Source: Humulus lupulus
Lineage: Eukaryota > Streptophyta > Magnoliopsida > Rosales > Cannabaceae
Reading direction: 5' to 3'
Assembly: GCF_963169125.1 (NCBI RefSeq)
Contig: NC_084795.1
Span: 193,228,214-193,292,213, forward strand
Length of the DNA: 64,000 bases
Made by a program: the position numbers and the translations under genes. The notes beneath the pieces are model-generated. The model was not told the DNA's origin. It ran no database searches and was given only the letters and a program-made list of their open reading frames with translations. Positions within the stretch are counted from its first letter, which is position 1; each line of letters starts with the position of its first letter. Of this stretch, positions 12,420 through 22,100 are shown piece by piece.

Positions 12420-12904
12420 CAGTCTACTATTCTGAAGAGAATTAAGGAATGTTAATTGAATGATCCTCAGTAGATGAAGCACAGAGAGGACATCCTAGCT
12501 GGAGCGGCTAAGAACTATACTATTTCAGAGATGGGTTTGTTGAGGTATAAAGAGCGAATTTGTGTTCTGATGGACTCTCCTATCATATGATAGATTTTGG
12601 AGGAATCTCATACTACACCTTATTTGTTACATCCAAGTACCGCAAAGATGTATCAAGATCTAAAATCCTTATATTGGTGGCTTGGCCTGAAGAAAGATGT
12701 GACTGATTATGTGGCTAAGTGCCTAACCTGTCAGCAGGTGAAGGCTAAACACTAGAGGCCAACTAGATTCTTGGAGCCTTTAGGTATTCTTGAGTGGAAA
12801 TGGGAGGACATCACTATGGATTTTGGTGTGGGATTGCCCAGAACGGTGGGGCAGCATGACTCGGTATGTGTAATTGTAGAAAGATATACTAAGTTGACCC
12901 ATAG
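12420..12904 (+). pseudogene. Tekay-1 integrase, N-terminal part only
   Basis: The zinc-binding domain is visible as H..H in a string HTTPYLLHPSTAK and C..C in AKCLTCQQVK. The core then opens with WEDITMDFGVGLP, holding the first catalytic aspartate, and continues to IVERYTKLTH. There the match stops at about 12904 and the sequence switches to a Tat fragment in the opposite orientation. The second catalytic aspartate, the glutamate and the chromodomain are absent. Stops occur near 12588 and 12752. Confidence 0.8.
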
Positions 12905-13287
12905 GCTCAATTTCCCTCTCATCTCCAATCCTGGGATCCAACTTGTTGGACTCCTACTCCTCAAGGATATCCTAGACCTCCACCTCTGCTGGAGGAGGTT
13001 GCACGGGAGTTGCTGAATCGGTCACCATTACTGGGTGTTTGAGCGACATGTTGTAGCATTGGCGGGCTTCTTTCTGGTCTCTGCGAACTATGCCAATTTT
13101 GCTTCCATGGGGAACTTCATGCACAAATGTGCGATGGAGGTGGCTGCCCAAAACTCCACCAGGGTCGGGCGACCCAAAATGGCATTATATGCGGAGGAGC
13201 AATCAACCATTACGAAAGTGCAATATTTGAAGGCCTATTAAGGCACTTCTCCAAGTTTCACTAGCAACTTGATATGTCTCATCAGGA

Positions 13288-13503
13288 TCAAACCTTCACT
13301 TGAGAACCCTTAAAGTCTTGAGGTGCAAGGGACAGATCACTTGTCGTCAGCCCGATCTTCTCAAAGGTTGTCTTGAACAAGATGTCAACTAAACTCCTGT
13401 TATCCCCTAGGATCCTTGCTACCATCTTGTTGGAAATCTGGCTCTCAATTACCAACAGACCGTGGTGGGGGAAGTGCACTCTTTGAGCATTGTCCTCGGA
13501 CAA
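13288..13503 (-). pseudogene. Tat protease fragment, minus strand
   Basis: This open piece of 71 codons matches the region of Tat#1 Gag-Pol that begins DAGHVQFPHND and includes the retropepsin active site. Here the corresponding parts read AQRVHFPHHGLLV and ARILGDNRSLVDILF. The active-site aspartate is followed by NRS rather than NGS. Beyond it (12905-13287) lies the glutamate-rich linker toward reverse transcriptase, broken by stops. It is non-functional. Confidence 0.65.
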
Positions 13504-15790
13504 TGTTATTATATGTCATCTAAGGCATCTGTGCTAGGATCTAAGCTAGTGCAAGCACATCATCATTATGATTGAGGGCACACGCATACTTGTTCTATGA
13601 GCCCTTTGACGTGCACCCCAGGTGGGGTCCTACAAACATGGTTCCCACTCGTCCATTGACTGAATGAGGTACTTGGGCCATTGGTTTTTGAGCTACCGAC
13701 ATTTGGCCTTAAGGTTGTGGAGGTGCCACATGTTGGTGTTGAGCTCCAGCTAGAGCTAGAGCTTGAGCTAGGTGTGCTCCAACCCTAGCAAACTGGTGAA
13801 CATACCCTAATTTGATTAAATTCTCAATCTCATCACGAAGTTTTCTGCATTCACTGGTATGGTGTCCAACGTCGTTGTAAAACTTGCAGAACTTTGACGT
13901 GTCTCTTCGTTCTATTTCTCTCTGGATGGGATTGGGCCTGTTGTAGTGATCCTACTGCTTTGTGGCAATGAAAATATTCTCACGAGTATAAAAGAGGTTG
14001 GTATACTCGGAGTACTGAGGAGTGTATTTCTCCTTGGGAATGCCATTTCTCTTAGGTTTCTTACTCCCTTGCCCTTCAACCGCGTTTACTTCCGCTAGGG
14101 CCCTCGCTGGGTGCAGCTAACTAGGTGGGACCAGCTGTTCCAACACTGAATCCAATGGGAGCTGCTCCATAACCAGTGGGCATGGCATTGTAGCTGGCCT
14201 GGGGAAGAGTTAGACTATACTGCGGGGCACTCATTACACTCGTTTGAATAGGAGTGTAAGGTGTGAATTGGGGACTGGAGTTGTGGCAGTAGGGATGGTA
14301 GGAGCTGGAATGGAGATTGGTCCTCTGAAAGCTCTGATTTGGGCATCTTCCCAATGTATGTATTCTTGGGTCGTGTAAATGAAATCATCGAGCCTGTGGC
14401 ATCCGCGTCTTTTAAGGTCTTCCCATAGTGGGGAACCTAGTCGGATACTAGCTTGTAAGGCCATGAGCTGCTGACTGTCATTGACCCTTTTGGTCCTCGC
14501 AACTTCTTCTTTAAAGCGCTTTATGTACGCTTTAAGGGTCTCAAATGGCCCTTGCTTAATGTTAGCTAGGGCATTGACCTTGAAGTGAACCTTCCAAGCA
14601 GCTATAAACTATCTTCGGAACTCGATGGACAATTGGTGCCAAGAGTGAATAAAGCCTTGCCTGTGCTTGTTAAACAACTCATCAGCTGGTGGGAAGCAAT
14701 GGCAGCATGCATCCTCAGAGACGCAGTGATCGAAAATAAACTTGTTGAACTTGGATGGGTGGTTGGAAGGATCTAAAACTCCACTGTAACAAGTGATGTC
14801 TGGCATCTTGAAGCCTCGAGGTAACGAGGCTTCGACAATGTGTGGAGTAAGCGACTCCTTGTCTTCATCCTCTGAATTCAAGTCTTGGCCCTATCTCCAG
14901 GCCATCTTCACCACTATCTTTTTTAGGCTCTAAAACTCTATGCAGAGAGGATCATGGTTTGCTCTTTGTGCTGGGTATGCCCCGTGCTCGGGCATTGGTT
15001 CTCTACTCCAAGAATTGAGATTATCTCGGAGGTTTGATTGTGGGTATCGTCTGGGGAGGTCCTCAGGAGCTGCCCTGTATTTACGAGCGTTCAGATTGTA
15101 TCGCAAGTCAGGCTGCGTGATCCTGCGGCAGCCCTCCTTGGGGAATCTTACTTCTGTTTCCTCGTATGATTCTACATAGTCATTGTTAACCAAGACACTA
15201 ATTTGTTGTCCTCAGTTACAAGAGACTTTTCTCCTATTAGCTCCTCGTCCAGGGATTCCTCGGGGCTGGTGAGGCATAAAAGAGATTCCTCCTCAAGGCC
15301 AAACATAGTTAGTCACACCGCCCCTAGTTGGGAGGCCCTAAGCTCTACGAACATTATTGCCCTAGCAATTTCCTCGGACCGCGTGAGCTTTGCCGGGCTC
15401 ATATGCCCTTCTCGAGACATCGAAGGGCTCAGAATCCCGACAAGTACTCTTCTTCTTCTGGGGAGCCTTAGCCTTATTCTCACTGCGTGCTGGAGTGACG
15501 GGTGGTACTCCAGTTGTGAGACCAGGTGGCACGCCATCTAATTATTCTTGCTCCACATTAGCGGGGTGCGCAGGTGGCACACCTACTGGTTGCACAGGTG
15601 GCACTCCAGCTGGGTGTGCAGGTTGCACTCCAGCTAGGTGTGCTTGTGGCACACTAAGTGGTTTTCCAGGTGGTACTTTGCTCTGAGGGTCCACTTGCAA
15701 CTCTTGAGCCGCCAAAGTGGCCTTCATGGCGTTAAGCACCTCCTGTAAAGCAGCGAAGTTACCCTTTTGAGCATCCATCTCCCATTGTTG
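13504..15790 (-). pseudogene. Tat gag fragment, minus strand, degenerate
   Basis: The minus-strand start near 15778 (MDAQKGNFAALQEVLNAM) leads into a proline- and valine-rich stretch of imperfect repeats of about 8 residues (15550-15690). A capsid region follows near 14600-14880 with the string FKMPDITCYSG, then WEDLKRRG and DDFIYTTQEYI near 14330-14460. A nucleocapsid knuckle lies near 13838-13895 (C-K-F-Y-N-D-V-G-H..E-C). Reading frames change several times, so no long protein survives. The capsid part would form the particle and the knuckle would bind RNA. Confidence 0.7.
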
Positions 15791-15800
15791 GGAGGCAACT

Positions 15801-16552
15801 TAGCCTCTAAGGGAAATGTGAAAATGTAAGCTGAGTCAAAGTAGTATTATAAAGAATAGGCAAAACTAATAAAACTGTATATAAGTAAAATGAAAATAGT
15901 AAAAACAAAAAGTCAGCTGATAGTATATTTGTAAGAGATGTGCCAATTTTGGCACTTTGTGTAAAATTCTAATTTTTTTAAGCAAAGAATTAAAACAAAA
16001 GGTGCAAAAAGAATAAGTCTCTAGCATGTCAAATCACTTGCTAGTTGTTAACCATTTCTACACATCATATTATAGGAATAATAATTGTAATAATAATAAT
16101 TGTAATGATAATAATTGAGGGTAAAGTGTAACTAGATAAAAGATACAAATGGGGAGAGAGTGTGGTAGGAAAATAAGTGGAGAGAAAATGTAAGTGATCT
16201 GGCAAGCTACTGACTTTTTCTCAAGAGAAAGAGAATAGTGTATAATGTAGAGAGAGTATGTCATAAAAAATTATATAATAATATAGAATAGGGTAAAAAA
16301 AGGTGATAATGTAAGCAAAGTCAAAATAGTATTATATATAATATGCAAAACTAATAAAACCATAGATAAGTAAAATAAAAATAGTAAAACTGAAAAAATA
16401 AAGTCTTGTGCTAGTATTTTTGGAAGAGATGTGCCAATTTTGACATTTTGTGTAAAATTCTCATTGTTTTAAAAAAAAATAAAACAAAAAGTGATTAAAA
16501 AGTGTAGAAAGAAAAAGTTTGTAGCTTGTCTTATCATTTCCTAAACATGCAC

Positions 16553-16588
<36 letters not shown>

Positions 16589-17222
16589 GAGGGTAACACG
16601 TGACAAGATAAAAAAAACAAATGGGTAGAGAGTGGTAGAAATATAAGTGGAGAGAGAATGTAAGAAAAAAATAAATAAAAAATTGGAATCAATAAAAAAC
16701 AACATTTTACTCAAGAAAATTAATATCATCGCAACCTGACTACAATATTACAACTACCAAATAACAATTGTTCAACAACAAAAACATCATCCTCTTCAAC
16801 CAAGAAATTGTTTTCGTCCCTACTCTCTCCACAAAAAACATCCTAAAAAGTAGCACACATAAACATTAAAACAATGAAAAAAATAAATAAATAAAAAAAT
16901 GATTATATTTCTCTTTATTCAAATAAAAAATAACTTAAAAATATATTAATCAAATAAAATTCATTAACAAATTAAAGTTCTTAATGACTCTCATACCCAT
17001 TGGTGAGAGTTCTCAACTAGACTTTGATGGTTTTCTAGTAATTTTTCAACAGAGGAAGGTGATGAAAAAGAAAAACATGTAATGGCCATTAGGAAGGAAG
17101 AATTGAATGTATATATAGGAAAAATTGGAACTTTTTTCTTCCTATAACCTCTTGAGATTTTTGCCTCATCATTTCTTGTTTTGATTGTTTTACATTTGTT
17201 TATTTAAATGCATTTGGGTTTT
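15801..17222 (+). repeat. AT-rich ~1.36-kb repeat, copy 2 with partial internal duplication
   Basis: The landmarks of copy 1 recur in the same order. The first part is duplicated: GTAAGC..GTCAAA appears near 15829 and 16311, the AAAGGTGCAAAAAG-type string near 15998 and 16495, and the GGTAGGAAAATAAGTGG-type string near 16164 and 16630. Between them is a short unrelated insert near 16195-16235. The unit then runs through TCATCGCAACCTGACTAC and the TTCTCAACTAGACTTTGATG landmark to the Cassandra insertion at 17223. Non-coding. Confidence 0.7.
16554..16588 (+). repeat. (AAT)n microsatellite
   Basis: About twelve uninterrupted AAT/ATA triplets lie at the same place in the AT-rich unit as shorter tracts at about 2311-2331, 2380-2394 and 63677-63693. 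Length differs between copies, as expected from slippage. Confidence 0.9.
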
Positions 17223-17594
17223 TGTGACAGTCATAATCCCGTGATCCGTACGGGGAAAGACCAGGTAAGCTGTGCAATCCCACACCGCCTAGGGAAGGTC
17301 AAGTGTGATGATTCTAAGACTGTGTAGGTATGGGACTACACAGTTGAAGATGGCTTAAATGGATTGATGGGTACTACCTATATCAACAAGATGCATCTTC
17401 TTCTCGGTAGCCCATCACTTGAGAACTTCAAAGTTAAGCGTGCTTGACCTGGGGTAATCTAAGGATGGGTGACCTCCTGGGAAGTTTTCCTAGGAAGCAT
17501 GTGAGTGAGGACAAAGCACGCTGAAAAGATTCGTGTTGGTTTGTAGGGCAAGTCGTCATTCCAAAAAGCAGCCATAGTGACATGGGGCGTCATA
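17223..17594 (+). repeat. Cassandra 5' LTR
   Basis: It starts TGTGACAGTCATAATCCC and ends GGGGCGTCATA. It is the same length as the 3' LTR and differs from it at scattered positions, for example TACGG/TAAGG near the start and GTTAAGCG/GTTAAGGG in the 5S part. Confidence 0.93.
17369..17490 (+). ncRNA. 5S rRNA-like domain in Cassandra 5' LTR
   Basis: The segment aligns end to end with plant 5S rRNA. CCCATCA is followed by GAGAAC..CAAAGTTAAGCGTGCTTG, which covers the A-box region (17431-17446). GGATGGGTGACCTCCTGGGA, the C-box region, lies at 17463-17482. These are the internal RNA polymerase III control elements. The flanking stems are diverged (GGGTACTACC at the start and AGTTTTCC at the end), so it is not a functional ribosomal RNA gene. 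Confidence 0.9.
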
Positions 17595-17596
17595 AA

Positions 17597-17609
17597 TGGT
17601 ATCAGAGCC
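17597..17609 (+). other. tRNA-iMet primer binding site of Cassandra
   Basis: TGGTATCAGAGCC lies two bases after the 5' LTR end. It is complementary to initiator methionine tRNA, as in known Cassandra elements. Confidence 0.93.
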
Positions 17610-17650
17610 TTGACCCAGCCGGAAGTGTGGCCGACGGTGACGTCGGGCCC

Positions 17651-17660
17651 GTAAGGGGGG
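17651..17660 (+). other. Polypurine tract of Cassandra
   Basis: A GTAAGGGGGG purine run lies immediately before the 3' LTR and would prime plus-strand synthesis. Confidence 0.85.
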
Positions 17661-18032
17661 GGTGACAGTCATAATCCCGTGATCCGTAAGGGGAAAGACC
17701 GGGTAAGCTGTGTAATCCCACACCGCCTGGGGAAGGTCAAGTGTGATGATTCTAAGACTGTGTAGGTATGGGACTACACAGTTGAAGATGGCTTAAATGG
17801 ATTGATTGGTACTACCTATATCAACAAGATGCATCTTCTTTTCGGTAGCCCATCACTTGAGAACTCCAAAGTTAAGGGTGCTTGACCTGGGGTAATCTAG
17901 GGATGGGTGACCTCTTGGGAAGTTTTCATAGGAAGCATGTGAGTGAGGACAAAGCACGCTGAAAAGACTCGTGTTGGTTTGTAGGGCCAGTCGTCATTCC
18001 AGAAAGCAGCCATAGTGACGTGGGGCGTCACA
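17661..18032 (+). repeat. Cassandra 3' LTR
   Basis: It is 372 bp and aligns with the 5' LTR. It starts GGTGACAG, where the first base of the expected TG dinucleotide is changed, and ends GGGGCGTCACA. The target duplication GTTTC follows. Confidence 0.93.
17807..17928 (+). ncRNA. 5S rRNA-like domain in Cassandra 3' LTR
   Basis: This is the same 5S-like domain as in the 5' LTR. It has GAGAACTCCAAAGTTAAGGG, where the A-box region has lost one conserved C, and GGATGGGTGACCTCTTGGGA in the C-box region. The rest is nearly identical to the first copy. Confidence 0.9.
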
Positions 18033-19179
18033 GTTTCACTAGATTTTTGGCAATGACTTTCTTAGCCATTCAATGTGCTTTTGTTTTGGATTTTGAAGCT
18101 CAAAAAAGAAAAAAAAATGGAGGGAAAGTAAAAAGAAAATGGCAAGATGAATTAGTAATCGTGAAGCGGAAGAAAAACTAAAGAGAGAGGGAATAATGTA
18201 TAACATAGAGAGAGTATGTCATTAAAAAATGATATAATAATATAAAATAGGGTAAGAAAATGTGATAATGTAAGCGGAGTCAAAATAGTATTATATACAA
18301 TATGAAAAACTAATGAAATCATATATAAATAAAATGAAAATAGTAAAAAATAAAAAATAACAAGCCGTCTGACAGTATTTTTGTAAAAGTTGTGCCAATT
18401 TTGGCACTTTGTGTATAATTCTCAATTTTTTAAGGAAATAATTAAAACAAAAAGTGATTAACAGGTGTCGAAGGAAAAATTAAGTTGTTTGTTGTATCAC
18501 TAGCTAGTTGTTTACTAGTGCATGCTCACCATGCACATGCACACACAAGTGGTTAAGTGCACCTATACTAGCCATGCACATTAGTGCACCCAACCAAAAC
18601 TCAAGAAAGCTCTTAAAAATAAAATAATTAAATAAAACAATTAACAAAAATTAAATTCACATAATTCCTACCAAACAATTCCAACAATTAAAAAAATAAT
18701 TTTCTAACAGTTAATATTTAATAATAAAATAAAGCACACAAATAAATAAAATAAAATAAAAATTGGTGCGCTATAGTGTGGTAGAAAAATAAGTGGAGAG
18801 GAAATGTAAGAAAAAAGGAAATAAAAAATTGGAATAAAAAAATAAATAAATAAAACAACATTTTACTCATGAAAATCAATATCATCGAAACCTCACTACA
18901 ATATTAAAACTTCCAAACAACAATTGTTCAACAACAACAGCATCAGCCTCTTCAACCAATAAATCGTTTTCGTCTCTACTCTCTCCATTAACAATATCCT
19001 AAAAAAGAAACAAACATAAACATTCAAAAACCGAAAAAAAAAAAAGAAAAAAAAATTATTTCATTTTCCTTTTTCAAATAAAAACAACTTAAAAACATAT
19101 TAATGACATATTAATTAACAAATAAAAGTTCTTAATGACTCTCATTCCCATTTTTAAGAGTTCTCAGCTAGGGTTTGAT
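18033..19179 (+). repeat. AT-rich repeat, continuation and next unit
   Basis: The unit resumes after the Cassandra insertion at the ACTAGATTTTTGGCAATG landmark. It passes GATAATGTAAGC and then contains the 18519-18773 block, where copy 2 has the ACACATCAT/AAT segment. It continues through AACATTTTACTC and TCTCAGCTAGGGTTTGAT, where a solo LTR is inserted at 19180. Measured between equivalent landmarks and subtracting the Cassandra, the unit is about 1.36 kb. Non-coding. Confidence 0.7.
18519..18773 (+). repeat. Second copy of the 722-980 block
   Basis: It shares CATGCACATGCACACA, GCACATTAGTGCA and a closing TTGGTGC with the block at 722-980. It interrupts the usual order of landmarks in the AT-rich unit, so it may be an independent small mobile element. 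No clear target duplication or inverted ends were found. Confidence 0.55.
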
Positions 19180-22100
19180 TGTAACGCCCTAGATAACCAT
19201 AACTGTTACACTGTGTATTTTAAAAATAGTGCAAGACTTGCCAATCAAGTCGTTTAAATAAAAATGTGATCCTAAGGTCAGTCATCCGGTTAGGGTTAAA
19301 AGATTTTGGATATAAAAGGTTAATTTTCATTGAAATAAACGTTTGTTACACGAGATCCCAAAAATAGAGTTTAAGAGGCAATTTACAATGCTCAAAAAAT
19401 TTATACAACCAGTAGCCACTCTAATGGCGAAATACAACTTTTAAGGCTCTGTCCCTGTAAAACCCCTCGGTCGCGGCGGACAAGCAGCTGACAATGTACA
19501 CCTCGCCCCCAGAGCTCTCCAACTCATGGTTTGTCCATCTTTCTCTTTCCTCAACCTGCACCATGTAACACCCGTGAGCCAAGGCTCGACATGAAAACCA
19601 AAACAGCAAATGCATAATCTATAATAGCAACCAACCAATCATAAGACAGTCATCCTGAAGTTCAGCAAATCACAGGCATCAAGCTAATAACAGTGAACAT
19701 ATACAATCAGAAACATGTGCTAATCAATATACAAATGTACAGGTTCGGCGCCCTTAGGCCGAGCCCTCTATTTACTCAACTGACTTTGGCTTGCTTATGT
19801 CGAGTCTGTTGTTTATTTAGCTTACCCCAGCTCACAGTGGTCAAGTTGCATGCCATGTGCAAGTCATCAGGCCCGACTCTCTTAGGCTGTTCATTCTCAT
19901 ATACCATATCAATAATTCAGTCATACAGTACATATACTCAAATATTGGAAATTTCAGTCCCGTTCATAACCATTCAAGGGTGTAGTTTTCTTATCTCAAA
20001 TTCCAAGCAGAGAATGCAACCAACCTAGGCCAAAACCCCCTAGGCGGGCCGCGACCTAGCCCTAAGGGTCGCGGCGCGCCCCCAAGTGAGAGACTCAACC
20101 CCCAAGCATCAGGGGAGGCGGGCCGCGACTTGCCCCCCTAGGACCGCGGCACGCCTTCAAGACAGAGAGCCCACCCAGGGCATTCTGGGCATGTGGGTTG
20201 CAGCGCCCATAAGCTAGGTCGTGGCACACCCCAACAAACCCAGAATTTTTGGGTTCTCTCCTCATCCCTCCCAGCCAAAAATTCTCAAAAAATTCAACCA
20301 AACTCTTAGCCAAATTAAGAACCTAATTCAAAATATTTATCCCCACAATTTACACATCATACCCTACCTTATCAATAGTTTCTACACTTCCTAACACCCA
20401 AAATCAACTAACCAAAACTAAGCCCCATGCAAACTCAAACCTTGATATGGTTTCCAGCAAAGTTCTAGAGAAAACTATCACAAATCCTTACCTCTAGTTG
20501 CAGCCCAATTCCTCAGCTTCAAACTTTCAGTTCCAGGGCTTATATTCCCAAGCTTTTCCCTAGCTAAATTCCTTCCATAATTCCTAGCTTAAGACTCAAT
20601 GTAACGACCCAAAATCGCTAATAAGGCTTAAGGGCCTTGATTAGTGTGCCAGGAGGGCATGTTGGGATTTATGTGTGATTTTATGAGTTAAATGCATGGT
20701 TATGATTTAAAGCGTGTTATGTGACTATTTGATTATTTGAGATGCATGACTATGTATATTAGTATGCATGTAGGCCCGGATTGTGTTAGAAGGGCATATT
20801 TGTAATTTTGGCCATGTTGGGCATAACTGTATTAATATGTGATGATTGTTGAGACCACAGTGGTATGTGGGTATATCCGTGATTTGTAACTTTCGGCACG
20901 AGGCGATCCTAGAGCTGGATAGCGGGGAAAAGTCACAACGGGGCATTATGATTGACTTTGGACAAGTCAAGGAGTATTTTTGATATTGGGTTATGAAAAT
21001 AAATAATTGGAGATATATTTGAGGTTAGGATGTCTAGGCGGGAATACTGGGGGATTTTACCATTTTTGCCTCGGGGATATTTTGGTACCCCGAACCTTGA
21101 GGTAACCAGCTTAAGTTATAAAAACAAAACAAATAAACCATTTGGAGACTTAGAGAAACCGACCCAGCCTCCACCCTCTCTTCTTCTTCTTTCTTTCCTG
21201 TTTCTTTGATGAATCCACAGAAATCTTAGGAGAAATCAAGCTTGAATTTCTGAAAATTGATGGTGGGATTTGGAGGTTTAGCTCAAGAGTTAATCAAGAA
21301 CAAATCAGGGTAAAGGTAAGCAATTAATTCTTTTTTCTCAAGTTAAAATTCTGAGATTTTGTTGGGTTGTAAATGTTTGTGGATTGTGATGTTCAAGGTG
21401 GAGTTTGAGGCTTGAAACTTTGAAGATAGGTCATGGGATCCTTTGGGAAACGATTCTACAACTGGGGTAAGGTTTAAATTAAAGTTTGATGGTTGAAATT
21501 GAGAATTTCCATGGTTGGTTTTGAGTTTTAGGTTTGAAATTTCAGAAATTTGGAATTTGGGATCTTGGTGAGTGTTAGGTTGGATTTTTGGTGGAATTTT
21601 GTTGTTTAAACCATCCTAATGTTGTGATTATTAATTGGTTTTGATTTGGGAGCTTTAGGATGGCTTAAGGTGAGGTTTTAAGCTTGAAAATGGTGGGTTT
21701 TTCTGGGTTCGAAGGGTCGGGCCGCGGCATGGTTCTTGGAGGGCCGCGGCCCTTGAAGGCTAAGTTGTGCTGAGGATGGAGGGCGGGCCGCGGCATGGTC
21801 CTTGTAGGGCCGCGACCCTTACCTGTTTCTGGGCATTTTTGGGCTCTGTTTGGGAGCCATGCCGCGGCATGGTTGGGCCATGCCGCGGCGCTTAAGGAAT
21901 TTTGGGATTTTGAGAATTTGGGCTTGGGAATTTAACCTAGGGTGCTCGGGGTTGAGTCTTTTACAATGTTTGGTGAATTTCAACGTTGCGGGAACTAGAA
22001 CTTGGTTTAGAAACTCATTTGAGATTAATCTTATTGGTATCCATTATCTTGGTTGTGACTAGGTGTTAAGCTAGAGCTCGGGAAGTGGATCGTGCTCGGG

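Larger units (their letters stand above)
4209..12904 (+). mobile_element. Tekay-1: 3'-truncated Ty3/gypsy (Tekay-type chromovirus)
   Basis: The order is 5' LTR, tRNA-iMet primer site, gag, protease, reverse transcriptase, RNase H and the start of integrase, as in Ty3/gypsy elements. The protein matches (ATHSF protease, MCIDYR reverse transcriptase, TDHRSLKYF RNase H) fit the Tekay/Del chromovirus lineage and align with Tekay-A at 28547-35390. The element stops abruptly in the integrase core at about 12904, where a minus-strand Tat fragment begins. There is no 3' LTR. Stop codons, frameshifts and changed catalytic residues show it is old and immobile. Confidence 0.85.
12905..15800 (-). mobile_element. 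Tat-lineage Ty3/gypsy fragment (gag-protease), inverted
   Basis: Read on the minus strand, this is gag followed by protease and part of the protease-RT linker of a Tat-type element. There are no LTRs, primer site or later pol domains. The left border cuts straight into Tekay-1 integrase and the right border into the AT-rich repeat, so the piece is probably a rearrangement product rather than a fresh insertion. Motifs resemble, but do not match closely, those of the Tat elements at 35391 and 45483. Confidence 0.75.
17223..18032 (+). mobile_element. Cassandra TRIM retrotransposon, complete
   Basis: Two 372-bp direct repeats flank a 66-bp middle that holds a primer site and a polypurine tract and nothing else. 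Each LTR contains a sequence like 5S rRNA, the defining trait of Cassandra terminal-repeat retrotransposons in miniature. Flanking GTTTT (17218-17222) and GTTTC (18033-18037) form a 5-bp target duplication with one change. The AT-rich host repeat resumes at GTTTCACTAG on the right, as in its uninterrupted copies. It has no coding capacity and depends on enzymes from other elements. Confidence 0.95.

Noticed and set aside
15203..15686. Plus-strand open frames with GGTP/GCTGGTPA repeats
   Set aside because: Antisense reading of the proline-rich gag repeats of the minus-strand Tat fragment.
16554..16588. CRISPR-like or other regularly spaced array
   Set aside because: It is a simple AAT microsatellite. 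No repeat-spacer structure occurs in the window, and the 119-bp array has no unique spacers.
17369..17490. A genuine 5S rRNA gene
   Set aside because: It lies within an LTR flanked by a primer site and second LTR, the terminal stems are diverged, and no 5S tandem array is present. Cassandra explains it.
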